From: Pseudomonas soli
Lineage (GTDB): Bacteria; Pseudomonadota; Gammaproteobacteria; Pseudomonadales; Pseudomonadaceae
NCBI RefSeq assembly: GCF_900110655.1
Contig: NZ_FOEQ01000017.1
Location: 16,630 to 80,629 of the forward strand
Direction of reading: 5' to 3'
DNA: 64,000 bases
Below, piece by piece: positions 9,369 through 19,705 of this stretch (position 1 is its first letter; each line of letters begins with the position of its first letter). Below the pieces are notes generated by a model that saw nothing but the letters and a program-made list of their open reading frames with translations, was not told where the DNA came from and did no database searches. Made by a program: the position numbers and the translations under genes.

Positions 9369-9740
9369 GTGGCCAAGAAAGCTTCTTCCTTTTCCGCCCT
9401 GGGCGGTCTCGTCTTTTCCACCGATGCCGGTCGGCACTGTCCCGACTGCAGCAAACCGGTGGACGACTGTATCTGCAAGCAGCAGGTCATCCCCGAGGGG
9501 GATGGCATTGCCCGCGTGCGCCGTGAAAGCAAAGGCCGTGGCGGCAAGACCGTGACCACCATCACGGGCGTCCCCCTGGCCTTGGAACCGCTCAAGGAGC
9601 TCGCCAGCACGCTCAAGCGTCGTTGCGGCACCGGCGGCGCGCTCAAGGACGGGGTCATTGAAATCCAGGGCGATCACGTCGAGCTGTTGCTCGCCGAGCT
9701 GATCAAGCAGGGTTTCAAGGCGAAGAAATCCGGCGGCTGA
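9369..9740 (+). CDS. Translation initiation factor Sui1 family protein (YciH-type)
   Basis: A 123-residue protein of the SUI1/eIF1 family, which in bacteria (YciH) can influence start-codon fidelity at the 30S subunit. It uses a GTG start preceded by GAGGAAC. A short N-terminal part has a CPDCxxxxDDCxC cysteine cluster (HCPDCSKPVDDCIC, about residues 26-39) that could bind zinc, followed by the SUI1 fold with RRESKGRGGKTVTTI and the LKRRCGTGGALKDGVIEIQG block. It lies before speA, the usual Pseudomonas order. Confidence 0.92.
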   Translation: MAKKASSFSALGGLVFSTDAGRHCPDCSKPVDDCICKQQVIPEGDGIARVRRESKGRGGKTVTTITGVPLALEPLKELASTLKRRCGTGGALKDGVIEIQGDHVELLLAELIKQGFKAKKSGG

Positions 9741-9836
9741 GTGCAGCCGCGCGATTTTTTGCCCAGCGCTTTCTAAACTCGTTCCCGTGGGCAGGGTCTA
9801 TGCCTGACACGGAAGAATCGTCATTTTCAGTATTTA

Positions 9837-9865
9837 CACTGCCAGCGCCCCGAGGTGGGGCAGTG
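9837..9865 (+). promoter_or_regulatory. Hairpin in the speA upstream region
   Basis: CACTGCC at 9837-9843 pairs with GGCAGTG at 9859-9865, and an alternative inner pairing exists between GCCCC (9847-9851) and GGGGC (9857-9861). The run TTTCGACTTTT follows, giving a terminator-like shape 28 bases before the speA start. It could terminate sui1 transcripts or attenuate speA; which depends on where the speA promoter lies, and that cannot be seen directly. Confidence 0.5.
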
Positions 9866-9892
9866 TTTCGACTTTTCATACAGGGGACTTGA

Positions 9893-11806
<1,914 letters not shown>

Positions 11807-11842
11807 TCGTGCCCGGGTCGCCATGCGGCCCTTTGGCACAGG

Positions 11843-11872
11843 TGCCGCCACGGGTGATCACCTGTGGCGGCA
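11843..11872. terminator. Bidirectional hairpin between speA and the LysR gene
   Basis: TGCCGCCAC (11843-11851) pairs with GTGGCGGCA (11864-11872); the loop contains the palindrome GGTGATCACC. It lies between two convergent stop codons and is well placed to end both transcripts. Confidence 0.65.
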
Positions 11873-11876
11873 GCCT

Positions 11877-12764
11877 TCAGGCGCTGCTGCCCAAGCGCTC
11901 GACAAGCAGGGCGGCGTAGCCAGGCAACGCACTGAAATCCCGCGAGCACAGCAACAAGCTGCGTTTCGCCCAGGCCTCCTGCAAGGCGACCCAGCGCAGC
12001 GGCAAGCTGTGCTCCCAGCGGCGCACCGAGGTCAACGGGACCACGGCCACCCCCGCGCCACCTCCGACCATCCTGATCACCCCATCGAATCCTTCGGCGC
12101 GAACGCGCACCTGCATCCGTTTGCCGAGACGCAGGGCCTGTTCCTCCAGATGCAGCGCCAGGGCGCTGTCGGCACCCAGCCCCACATATCCATGGGCAAG
12201 GCTGGCGTTGAAGTCTGCCTGGTCGCTGGCCGCCAGCGGGTGCTCGCGCGGCATCACCAGCACCAGTGGATCGTCGCGAAACGGTAGGGTCTGCAGGGTT
12301 GCGCAGGGCGCGGCATTCGAGACGATACCCAGGTCCGCCATGCCCTGGCTGATCGCCTGGACGATATGCAGGCTGGGCAGTTCCTGGATATCCACGCTCA
12401 CCCCCGGATGCTCGGCCAGGTAGCTCGCCAGCAGCTCCGGCAGGTACTCGGTCAGCGCCGCGGTGTTGCACAGCAGGCGCACCTGGCCTTGCAGGCCGTG
12501 GGCGTATTGCCCGAGGTCGAACTGCAGGCGCTCGACCTGCTGCGCGATCAGCCGCGCATGCTGCAGCAGGGCCTGGCCGGCGGGCGTGGGTAGCACGCCG
12601 CGGCGGTTGCGTTCGAGCAAAGGAATGCCCAGCGAGGCCTCCATGGCGCGAATGCGCGCACTGGCGGCCGGCAGCGAGAGGTGGCTGCGCCGGGCGCCGG
12701 CGGTGATGTTGCCGCTTTCAAGGGTGTGCTGGAACAGCTTGAGGTCGATCAGGTCGAAATGCAT
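11877..12764 (-). CDS. LysR family transcriptional regulator
   Basis: A DNA-binding regulator of 295 residues. I start it at MHFDLIDLKLFQHTLESGN, the usual LysR opening; six extra residues are possible upstream. The helix-turn-helix covers about 15-60 (GARRSHLSLPAASARIRAMEASLGIPLLERN), and the remainder is a two-lobed effector domain. It diverges over 78 bases from the TauE/SafE exporter gene, so that gene is the likely target. The effector is unknown, perhaps a small organic or sulfonated acid exported by the neighbour. Confidence 0.9.
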   Translation of the reverse strand: MHFDLIDLKLFQHTLESGNITAGARRSHLSLPAASARIRAMEASLGIPLLERNRRGVLPTPAGQALLQHARLIAQQVERLQFDLGQYAHGLQGQVRLLCNTAALTEYLPELLASYLAEHPGVSVDIQELPSLHIVQAISQGMADLGIVSNAAPCATLQTLPFRDDPLVLVMPREHPLAASDQADFNASLAHGYVGLGADSALALHLEEQALRLGKRMQVRVRAEGFDGVIRMVGGGAGVAVVPLTSVRRWEHSLPLRWVALQEAWAKRSLLLCSRDFSALPGYAALLVERLGSSA

Positions 12765-12842
12765 CTGCCTCTGTCCTGGCAAGAGTCTGCCTGAGTATAT
12801 GGCAGATTTTCAGCGCGCTTGCCGCACGGCAGGATGGTGGTC

Positions 12843-13607
12843 ATGAATACCTTCCTGGCTTTTTATCAGAACATCGGCCCGGCGCTGTCATTGCTGGTGA
12901 TCCTGACCTTCTTCCTGGCCGGCGCGGTCAAGGGTGTCATCGGCCTGGGGTTGCCGACCGTCGCCATGGGATTGCTTGGCCTGGCTATGGCTCCGGCGCA
13001 GGCAGCGGCGCTGCTGATCGTGCCATCGACCTTGACCAACCTCTGGCAGCTGGCGGCCGGTGGCCACCTGCTCGCGCTGCTGCGCCGCCTGGGCGGGATG
13101 CTGACGATGATCTTCATCGGCACCCTGCTGGGCAGCGTCTGGCTGGGGATCGACAGCGGTCCGTGGGCGGCCCATGGCCTGGGCGCCGCTTTGCTGGTCT
13201 ATGCCCTCTATGGGGTGGTCGGCCCAGGGCTGCGCGTGGCACCGGCCAGGGAGGCCTGGCTGGGGCCGCTCTGCGGGTTGCTCACGGGCGTGGTGACGGC
13301 CGCCACCGGCGTGTTCGTCATGCCCGCGGTGCCCTACCTGCAGGGCCTGGGCCTGAGCCGCGACGAGCTGGTCCAGGCGCTGGGCCTGTCGTTCACCGTC
13401 TCGACCCTTGCACTGGCGGTCGGCCTGGCCGGGCAGGACGCCCTGGGTGGCCAGGCCCTGGGGGCTTCACTGCTGGTGTTGGCACCGGCTTTGCTGGGCA
13501 TGTTCGCCGGCCAGTGGCTGCGCGGACGGATCAGCGCAGCGCTGTTCAAGCGCTGCTTCTTCATCGGCCTTGCGCTGCTGGGCGGGCACCTGCTGGTCAA
13601 CGGCTAG
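12843..13607 (+). CDS. TauE/SafE family anion exporter
   Basis: A 254-residue membrane protein with about eight hydrophobic segments and the family pattern in which two halves each carry a glycine/proline-rich signature: AGAVKGVIGLGLPTVAMGLLG in the first half, and CGLLTGVVTAATGVFVMPAVPY in the second. TauE/SafE proteins move sulfite, sulfoacetate or other small anions. The start at ATG 12843 places the first helix correctly; two in-frame upstream ATGs exist. It is divergent from a LysR gene and its 3' end overlaps the convergent YgiN-like gene by 11 bases. Confidence 0.9.
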   Translation: MNTFLAFYQNIGPALSLLVILTFFLAGAVKGVIGLGLPTVAMGLLGLAMAPAQAAALLIVPSTLTNLWQLAAGGHLLALLRRLGGMLTMIFIGTLLGSVWLGIDSGPWAAHGLGAALLVYALYGVVGPGLRVAPAREAWLGPLCGLLTGVVTAATGVFVMPAVPYLQGLGLSRDELVQALGLSFTVSTLALAVGLAGQDALGGQALGASLLVLAPALLGMFAGQWLRGRISAALFKRCFFIGLALLGGHLLVNG

Positions 13608-13911
13608 CGGAAGAGGCGCTGAGCATGTCGATCATCTGGATATCGAAATCGCGCTCCAGGTAATCCATGCGTTTTTCGAAGAAGGCACGCATATGTGGCA
13701 GTGCCGAATGCTCGTCCAGCGCGTCCTTGCTGGCCCACACCTCGAAGAACACGAACAGGCTCGGGTCTGCCTTGTCGCGCAGCATGTGGTACTCGATGCA
13801 GCCCGGTTCCTGGCGGCTCGGCTCCACGTAAGGACGGAACAGTTGTTCGAAGGCCTCGGCCTGCTCCGGGCGGGTCTTGGCTTTGAGAATGAAAGCGTAT
13901 TGCTCGGTCAT
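13597..13911 (-). CDS. YgiN-like antibiotic biosynthesis monooxygenase family protein
   Basis: A 104-residue ferredoxin-like-fold protein of the ABM family. Seen features are the N-terminal strand MTEQYAFILKAKTRPEQ, the conserved EPGCIEYHMLRDKADPSLFVFFE block and the helix with HSALPHMRAF. E. coli YgiN, a quinol monooxygenase of the same length, is the best-studied relative. Its divergent neighbour is mdaB, an NADPH quinone reductase, the same pairing as mdaB-ygiN in E. coli, although there the two are cotranscribed. Substrate is inferred, not shown. Confidence 0.85.
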   Translation of the reverse strand: MTEQYAFILKAKTRPEQAEAFEQLFRPYVEPSRQEPGCIEYHMLRDKADPSLFVFFEVWASKDALDEHSALPHMRAFFEKRMDYLERDFDIQMIDMLSASSASR

Positions 13912-14069
13912 GGGAAAACGCTCTGTAAGGGGAGTGAGCAAATTCTAAATCAACAATATGCTTACCATTCGTGATTTACAGGCAAAAGAATTTTGCCCTG
14001 CCCTGGCTGTTTCCCCGCCGCCTGGTTGCCTAACCTGCCGGCAACTTCACTTACAGGGCTGACCCTTCC

Positions 14070-14660
14070 ATGAAAAAGATTCTCCTGCTCAACGGCGGTA
14101 AACGCTTCGCCCATTCCGACGGCCGTCTCAACCAGACCCTGCACGATGCCGCACTGGCCCATCTGGACCGCGCCGGTTTCGATGTGCGGGAAACCTTCAT
14201 CGACGGCGGCTACGACGTCCAGGCCGAGGTGGAGAAGTTCCTCTGGGCGGATGTAGTGATCTACCAGATGCCCGGTTGGTGGATGGGCGCGCCTTGGACC
14301 GTGAAGAAGTACATCGACGACGTGTTCACCGCCGGCCACGGCAGCCTGTACGCCAACGATGGCCGTACCCGTTCGGACGCCTCGCAGAAGTACGGCAGCG
14401 GCGGCCTGGTGCAGGGCAAGCAATACATGCTGTCGCTGACCTGGAACGCGCCGCAGCAGGCGTTCGATGACCCCAGCGATTTTTTCGAGGGCAAGGGCGT
14501 GGACGCGGTGTACTTCCCGTTCCACAAGGCCAACCAGTTCCTCGGCATGAGCGGGTTGCCGACCTTCCTCGCCGTCGATGTGATGAAGCGGCCGGATGTG
14601 CCAGCGGCGCTGGCGGCCTATGAGCAGCATCTGGACCAGGTGTTTGGCAAGGCTCAATGA
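14070..14660 (+). CDS. mdaB: NADPH quinone reductase MdaB family
   Basis: A flavodoxin-fold FAD enzyme of 196 residues that reduces quinones by two electrons and so limits redox cycling. The N-terminus MKKILLLNGGKRFAHSDGRL holds the flavin-phosphate loop; YQMPGWWMGAPWTVKKYID is the characteristic family signature, with LSLTWNAPQQAF and SGLPTF following. Length is close to E. coli MdaB (193). The LysR gene 138 bases downstream on the same strand, and the divergent YgiN-like gene, suggest one quinone-responsive unit. Confidence 0.92.
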   Translation: MKKILLLNGGKRFAHSDGRLNQTLHDAALAHLDRAGFDVRETFIDGGYDVQAEVEKFLWADVVIYQMPGWWMGAPWTVKKYIDDVFTAGHGSLYANDGRTRSDASQKYGSGGLVQGKQYMLSLTWNAPQQAFDDPSDFFEGKGVDAVYFPFHKANQFLGMSGLPTFLAVDVMKRPDVPAALAAYEQHLDQVFGKAQ

Positions 14661-14701
14661 CAGCGCGGCTCCAACTGTCTTGTTGTTCCTGCACGGGCCT
14701 C

Positions 14702-14740
14702 TCGCCGGCAAGCCGGCGAAAGGGGCGCGTAGCGGCCCCT
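14702..14740. repeat. REP-like double hairpin after mdaB
   Basis: TCGCCGGC/GCCGGCGA arms (14702-14709 and 14712-14719) around AA are followed by a second hairpin AGGGGC/GCCCCT (14720-14739). The same two-hairpin architecture and the CGCCGGCAAGCCGGCG core occur at 25698-25735, pointing to a dispersed REP-type element. It may also terminate mdaB. Confidence 0.65.
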
Positions 14741-14798
14741 TGCGCGGTTGCTGTCCAACCGCTATGAATCACGGCATCCACCTGCCAAGGCCATCCGC

Positions 14799-15695
14799 GT
14801 GAAAACCCGATCCGAAGAACTCCAGGTATTTGTCGCCGTCATCGACAGCGGCTCGATCTCCGCCGCCGCGGAGCAGATCGGCCAGACGCCCTCCGCAGTC
14901 AGCCGCACCCTGTCGCGCCTGGAAAGCAAGCTCGGCACCACGCTGGTCAACCGCACCACGCGGCGCATGGACCTGACCGAGGAAGGGCGCTTCTTCCTGC
15001 AGCGCGCCCGGGCGATCCTCGAGCAGATGGACGACATGGAAGAGCGCCTCTCGCTGAACCGCCAGACCCCGACCGGGCGCCTGCGCATCAACGCCGCCGC
15101 GCCGTTCATGCTGCACGCGATCCTGCCGTGGATCGGCGAGTTCCGTCAGCAGTACCCTGGCATCGAGCTGGAACTGAACACCGACGACCTGATCATCGAC
15201 CTGCTGGAGCAAAGCACCGACGTGGCCATCCGCATCGGCGAACTGGCCGACTCCAGCCTGCATGCCCGTTCGCTCGGCTGCAGCCCGGTGCAGGTGCTTG
15301 CCAGCCCCGACTACCTGGCCCGGCATGGCACGCCGCAGCGGGTCGAGGATCTCGAGGCCCATTGCCTGCTCGGCTTTAGCACCCTCGAGTCGCTCAACCA
15401 GTGGCCACTGCGCCATGCCCAGGGCGACCGCTGGGCGATCCGCCCGCAGCTGGTCGCCTCGAGCGGCGAGACCTTGCGTCAGCTGGCCATCGCCGGCGAG
15501 GGCATGGTCAGCCTGTCGCACTTCATGACCCACGAGGACATCCGCGCCGGCCGGCTGAACGTGATCCTCGCCGAGCACAACAATGGCTATCGCCAGCCGA
15601 TCCACGCGGTCTACTACCGCAATACCCAGCTGGCCCTGCGCATCCAGTGCTTTCTCGATTTCATCCAGAAAAAGCTGGCGGTCTATGCCTGCTGA
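14799..15695 (+). CDS. LysR family transcriptional regulator beside mdaB
   Basis: A 298-residue regulator starting at GTG (KTRSEELQVFVAVIDSGSIS), chosen because the helix-turn-helix begins at once; the upstream frame is non-homologous. The DNA-binding domain covers about 1-60 (SAAAEQIGQTPSAVSRTLSRLE), the rest being the effector domain. It resembles the YhjC/DsdC-like branch that often sits next to mdaB or drug-responsive reductases. Regulation of mdaB and of the YgiN-like gene is inferred from adjacency. Confidence 0.9.
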   Translation: MKTRSEELQVFVAVIDSGSISAAAEQIGQTPSAVSRTLSRLESKLGTTLVNRTTRRMDLTEEGRFFLQRARAILEQMDDMEERLSLNRQTPTGRLRINAAAPFMLHAILPWIGEFRQQYPGIELELNTDDLIIDLLEQSTDVAIRIGELADSSLHARSLGCSPVQVLASPDYLARHGTPQRVEDLEAHCLLGFSTLESLNQWPLRHAQGDRWAIRPQLVASSGETLRQLAIAGEGMVSLSHFMTHEDIRAGRLNVILAEHNNGYRQPIHAVYYRNTQLALRIQCFLDFIQKKLAVYAC

Positions 15696-15813
15696 GTTGC
15701 CTGAACGCGACAGGGTCTGCCCGTCGGCGGCGTGAAACGACCGGAGTGTTTGCTTAGTGACAGGGCTTCGGCCTTAATGACTGATCAACAAAAACAACAC
15801 CAAGGAAGTGCGC

Positions 15814-17481
15814 ATGCGTATTGTCATGTTCCAGCCCCTGGCCCTCGGGGCCGCGATCCTGAGCTGCTCCTCCGCCTTTGCCGTGACGCTTGAAGGCGGC
15901 GCGGTGGCCGCGCCTGATCAATATGGCGCACAGGTGGCCGCCGACATCCTCAAGAAGGGCGGCAACGCGGTGGACGCCGCCGTCGCCACCGCCTTCACCC
16001 TGGCGGTGACCTACCCCGAGGCTGGCAACATCGGCGGCGGTGGCTTCATGACCCTGTTCGTCGACGGCAAACCCTACTTCCTCGACTACCGCGAAGTGGC
16101 GCCCAAGGCCGCGACCAAGACCATGTACCTGGACGACAAGGGCGAGGTGATCGAGAACCTCAGCCTGGTCGGCGTGCGCGCTGCCGGTGTGCCGGGCACG
16201 GTGATGGGGCTGTGGGAGGCACACCAGAAGTTCGGCAAGCTCAAGTGGAGCGAGCTGCTGACCCCGGCCATCGGCTATGCGCACAACGGTTTCAAGATTG
16301 CCCAGAAGCAGTACCAGTACCGTGATGACGCCCAGGGCCTGTTCAAGACCGCGACCAACTTCAACGACTACTTCGGCAGCATGAAAGTCGGCGAGCTGTT
16401 CAAGCAGCCGGAGCTGGCGCAGACCCTCGAGCGTATTGCCGACAAGGGCGTCAGCGAGTTCTACCAGGGCAAGACCGCCGACTTGCTGGTGGCGCAGATG
16501 CAGGCCGACAAGGGCCTGATCAGCAAGGACGACCTCAAGGACTACAAGGCCGTGTGGCGCGACCCGATCGCCATCAACTGGCGCGGCAACGTGGTCTACA
16601 CCGCGCCGCCGCCAAGCTCAGGCGGCGTCGCCCTGGCCCAGCTGCTGGGCATCAAGGAAGACCGCGCGGCGGACTTCAAGGGCGTCGAGCACAACTCCGC
16701 CAAGTACATCCACCTGCTGGCCGAGATCGAGAAGCGCGTGTTCGCCGACCGCGCCGACTATCTCGGTGATCCGGCCTTCACCAAGGTTCCGGTCGACCAG
16801 CTGGTGGCCAAGGATTACCTGGCCAAGCGTGCCGCCCAGGTCAACCCGAACGCGATTTCCGCAACCGACCAGGTCAAGCCGGGGCTGGAACCGCACCAGA
16901 CCACCCACTTCTCCATCGTCGACAAGCAGGGCAACGCGGTGAGCAACACCTACACCCTCAACCTCGACTACGGCAGCGGCGTGGTGGTCAAGGGCGCGGG
17001 CTTCCTGCTCAACGACGAGATGGACGACTTCAGCGCCAAGCCGGGCGCGGCCAACGCCTTTGGCGTGGTCGGCGGCGACGCCAATGCCATCGCGCCGGGC
17101 AAGCGCATGCTCTCGTCGATGAGCCCGAGCCTGGTGGCGCGTGATGGCAAGGTGGTGCTGGTGCTGGGCACCCCGGGCGGTTCGCGGATCTTCACCTCGA
17201 TCTTCCAGGTGATGAACAACCTGTACGACTTCGGCATGCCGCTGGAGAAAGCCGTGGCGGCGCAGCGCGTGCATCACCAGTTGCTGCCCAAGGACACCAT
17301 CTACTTCGACAGCTATGCGCCGCTCAAGGGGCAGGTGGCTGACGACCTGAAGAAGATGGGCTACGTGCTGGAGGACCAGGGCTGGGAGATGGGCGACATC
17401 CAGGCGATCCGGGTGACAGGAGAGAAGCTGGAGACGGCGTCTGATCCGCGCGGGCGCGGGGTGGGGATGATCGTCAAGTAA
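15814..17481 (+). CDS. ggt: Gamma-glutamyltranspeptidase
   Basis: A periplasmic N-terminal-nucleophile hydrolase of 555 residues that cleaves glutathione and other gamma-glutamyl compounds. A signal peptide of about 24 residues (ending SSAFA) is present. The autocleavage site with the nucleophile Thr lies in HQTTHFSIVD; NTYTLNLDYGSGVVV and GTPGGSRI are the family substrate and oxyanion-loop segments. I prefer ATG 15814, spaced seven bases from AAGGA; the GTG six bases earlier is too close to it. In P. putida this gene adjoins mcpS, as here. Confidence 0.95.
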   Translation: MRIVMFQPLALGAAILSCSSAFAVTLEGGAVAAPDQYGAQVAADILKKGGNAVDAAVATAFTLAVTYPEAGNIGGGGFMTLFVDGKPYFLDYREVAPKAATKTMYLDDKGEVIENLSLVGVRAAGVPGTVMGLWEAHQKFGKLKWSELLTPAIGYAHNGFKIAQKQYQYRDDAQGLFKTATNFNDYFGSMKVGELFKQPELAQTLERIADKGVSEFYQGKTADLLVAQMQADKGLISKDDLKDYKAVWRDPIAINWRGNVVYTAPPPSSGGVALAQLLGIKEDRAADFKGVEHNSAKYIHLLAEIEKRVFADRADYLGDPAFTKVPVDQLVAKDYLAKRAAQVNPNAISATDQVKPGLEPHQTTHFSIVDKQGNAVSNTYTLNLDYGSGVVVKGAGFLLNDEMDDFSAKPGAANAFGVVGGDANAIAPGKRMLSSMSPSLVARDGKVVLVLGTPGGSRIFTSIFQVMNNLYDFGMPLEKAVAAQRVHHQLLPKDTIYFDSYAPLKGQVADDLKKMGYVLEDQGWEMGDIQAIRVTGEKLETASDPRGRGVGMIVK

Positions 17482-17498
17482 TCCGAGGCGCAAATGAA

Positions 17499-17548
17499 CG
17501 CGGGGCAAGCCCGCTCCCACGAATCTGTGGGAGCGGGCTTGCCCCGCG
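17499..17548. terminator. Perfect 22-bp inverted repeat between ggt and the chemoreceptor
   Basis: Arms at 17499-17520 and 17527-17548 pair without mismatch around a six-base loop (gaatct). The outer part contains the CGCGGGGCAAGCCC core. Lying between two convergent stop codons, it probably ends both transcripts and also belongs to the dispersed palindrome family of this genome. Confidence 0.8.
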
Positions 17549-17561
17549 ATGCTTTACAGGA

Positions 17562-19481
17562 TCAGACGCGGAACTGGCTGACCAGGGTCTGCAGGTGGCC
17601 ACCCAGGCGCGCCAGCTCGACGCTGGAAGCGGCGGTCTCGTCGCTGGCCGCGGCGGTCTGCTCCGACACGTCGCGCACGTTGAGGATGCTGCGGCTGATC
17701 TCTTCGGCCACGGCGCTCTGCTGCTCGGCGGCGGCGGCGATCTGCTGGTTCATCGACTGGATGTTCGACACCGTGCGGGTGATGCTTTCCAGCGAACCAC
17801 CGGCCTTGCGCGCCAGCTCGACGCTGCTGTCGGTCAGGTTGCGGCTGCCGTTCATCACTTCGGCAACCTGCTGGGTGCCGTGCTGCAGGCTGGCGATCAG
17901 GCCTTCGATTTCCTCGGTGGACTGCTGGGTGCGCTGGGCCAGGCCACGCACCTCGTCGGCGACCACGGCGAAACCACGCCCGGCCTCACCGGCACGGGCG
18001 GCCTCGATGGCGGCGTTGAGCGCCAGCAGGTTGGTCTGTTCGGCCACCGACTTGATCACATCCATGACGCTGCCGATCTTCTGGCTTTCCTGCTGCAGCA
18101 GGGTCATGGCTTCGGTGGAACGGTGCACTTCGTGGGCCAGGCGCTCGATCTGGCTGATCGCTTCACCCACTACCTTGTCGCCGACACGGGCTTCGTCGTC
18201 GGCGTTGGTCGCGGCGTGGGAGGCTTGTTCGGCGTTGCGCGCGACTTCCTGCACGGTGGCGGCCATCTCGTGCATGGCGGTGGCTACCTGGTCGGTCTCG
18301 ACCTTCTGGCTGTTGGCGCCGGCGCTGGTCTGCTCGGTCACCGCCGACAGTTCTTCGGCGGCGCTGGCGATCTGGGTGACGCCGTCGCGGATGCCGGTGA
18401 TCAGGTCACGCAGGGTGGTGCCCATGCGTGCGATGCCTTGCTGCAGGGCGCCCAGTTCGTCGCGGCGGGTGACGCGCAGTTGCTGGGTGAGGTCGCCGCT
18501 GGCAATGCGGTTGACCACGTCCATGGTCTCGCGCAGCGGACGGGTGATCTGACGGGTGATGATGAACGCGGCGAGCACGCCTACCAGCAGCGCCAGCAGG
18601 GTTGCGGTGGTTTGCAGGCTGCGGGCCTGGACGCTTTCGTCGTCACGGCGCTCGATCTGGATCTTGTACAGCTCGTCGCTGCGCTTGACGATATCGGCGC
18701 CCTGCACGGTCATTTCGGCACGGGCTACGCCAATGGCGGCAGTGGCGTCGCGGAACTGACGCACGGCATCACGGTAGGCCAGAACGGCGCTTTCGAACTG
18801 CTGGATGCGCGAGGCTTCGGCCGGCAGCTGGCGCTTGAGGCTGTCGATTTCGCTGAGGGCGTTTTCCAGCTGGCGCAGGGCGGCCTGCTCGGCTTCGCTG
18901 GTCAGGTCGGCGATGTAGCTGCGCACGTCCAGGCGGACCTGCACCAGCTGCTGCTTGGCCTTGCTGATCAGCAGGTATTGGGCCAGGCGGCTGGCATCGC
19001 TTTCGCTGCTGGACAGCACGGCGCCGCTGATCGCTTCGATGGCGTCGTTGGCGCGGGCTGCGGCCTGGTTCATCGAGTCGCGGGCGGTGAGGGTGGTCTT
19101 GTAGCCCTGGCGCATCTTCTCCAGCGAAACCCGGTACTCGCTGATGCTCTGGCCCTGCTCGCGCAGCAGCTTGAGGTTCTCGGGGCTCTTGAAGGTGTTG
19201 ACCAGGTGCTGCTGCTGGCTGCCGAAGGCGTCGAGCTTGGCCTGGACGTTGGCTGCCGAGGCGTCGTCGCCGTTGGTCAGCATCCACTGCAGGCGGGCCA
19301 CGCGCAGGTTGGTCAGGTCACTGTTGAGCTGGGTGATGTCGCTCATCCAGTTGCTGCGGTCGATAAGGCTGCCCAGGCTGTTCCAGCCGGTCAGGGCCAG
19401 CAGGCCGGTCAGGACCAGGACCAGGCCGAAGCCCAGGCCGAGTTTGAGGTTGACGCTGATATTGGCGAACCAACTGTTCAT
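17562..19481 (-). CDS. mcpS: HBM-domain chemoreceptor, McpS-like
   Basis: A methyl-accepting chemotaxis protein of 639 residues, the same length as P. putida McpS. The start MNSWFANISVNLKLGLGFGL matches McpS as I remember it. One membrane helix (about 10-30) is followed by a helical bimodular ligand domain (about 35-285), a second helix (LALLVGVLAAFIITRQI), HAMP and the signalling tip EQTNLLALNAAIEAARAGE. McpS senses TCA intermediates through the HBM domain. Neighbourhood with ggt, the zinc peptidase and pcaHG agrees. The periplasmic domain is more diverged than the rest, so exact ligand preference is uncertain. Confidence 0.88.
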   Translation of the reverse strand: MNSWFANISVNLKLGLGFGLVLVLTGLLALTGWNSLGSLIDRSNWMSDITQLNSDLTNLRVARLQWMLTNGDDASAANVQAKLDAFGSQQQHLVNTFKSPENLKLLREQGQSISEYRVSLEKMRQGYKTTLTARDSMNQAAARANDAIEAISGAVLSSSESDASRLAQYLLISKAKQQLVQVRLDVRSYIADLTSEAEQAALRQLENALSEIDSLKRQLPAEASRIQQFESAVLAYRDAVRQFRDATAAIGVARAEMTVQGADIVKRSDELYKIQIERRDDESVQARSLQTTATLLALLVGVLAAFIITRQITRPLRETMDVVNRIASGDLTQQLRVTRRDELGALQQGIARMGTTLRDLITGIRDGVTQIASAAEELSAVTEQTSAGANSQKVETDQVATAMHEMAATVQEVARNAEQASHAATNADDEARVGDKVVGEAISQIERLAHEVHRSTEAMTLLQQESQKIGSVMDVIKSVAEQTNLLALNAAIEAARAGEAGRGFAVVADEVRGLAQRTQQSTEEIEGLIASLQHGTQQVAEVMNGSRNLTDSSVELARKAGGSLESITRTVSNIQSMNQQIAAAAEQQSAVAEEISRSILNVRDVSEQTAAASDETAASSVELARLGGHLQTLVSQFRV

Positions 19482-19705
19482 GCACGCTCTCCCAGAGAAT
19501 GATTTCGCTCACTTGATCTCAAAAGTTGGGCGTTGTTGTTGTCAGATAGCCCGCAGATTTGTGTAGGACTTATCGGCAACGCTGGGAGAAGCTGAAACGC
19601 TTTTTCAGCAATTTTGTAACTTGTTGAATACGTTTACGTTTTTGATGTTGTCAATTGCGGGTCAGCGGACTCGCAGCAGGAGCCGGCTGACCGCCGATCG
19701 CTATT

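Noticed and set aside
17595..19502. 635-residue open frame antisense to mcpS
   Set aside because: Composition follows from the opposite strand; no family features and no ribosome site.
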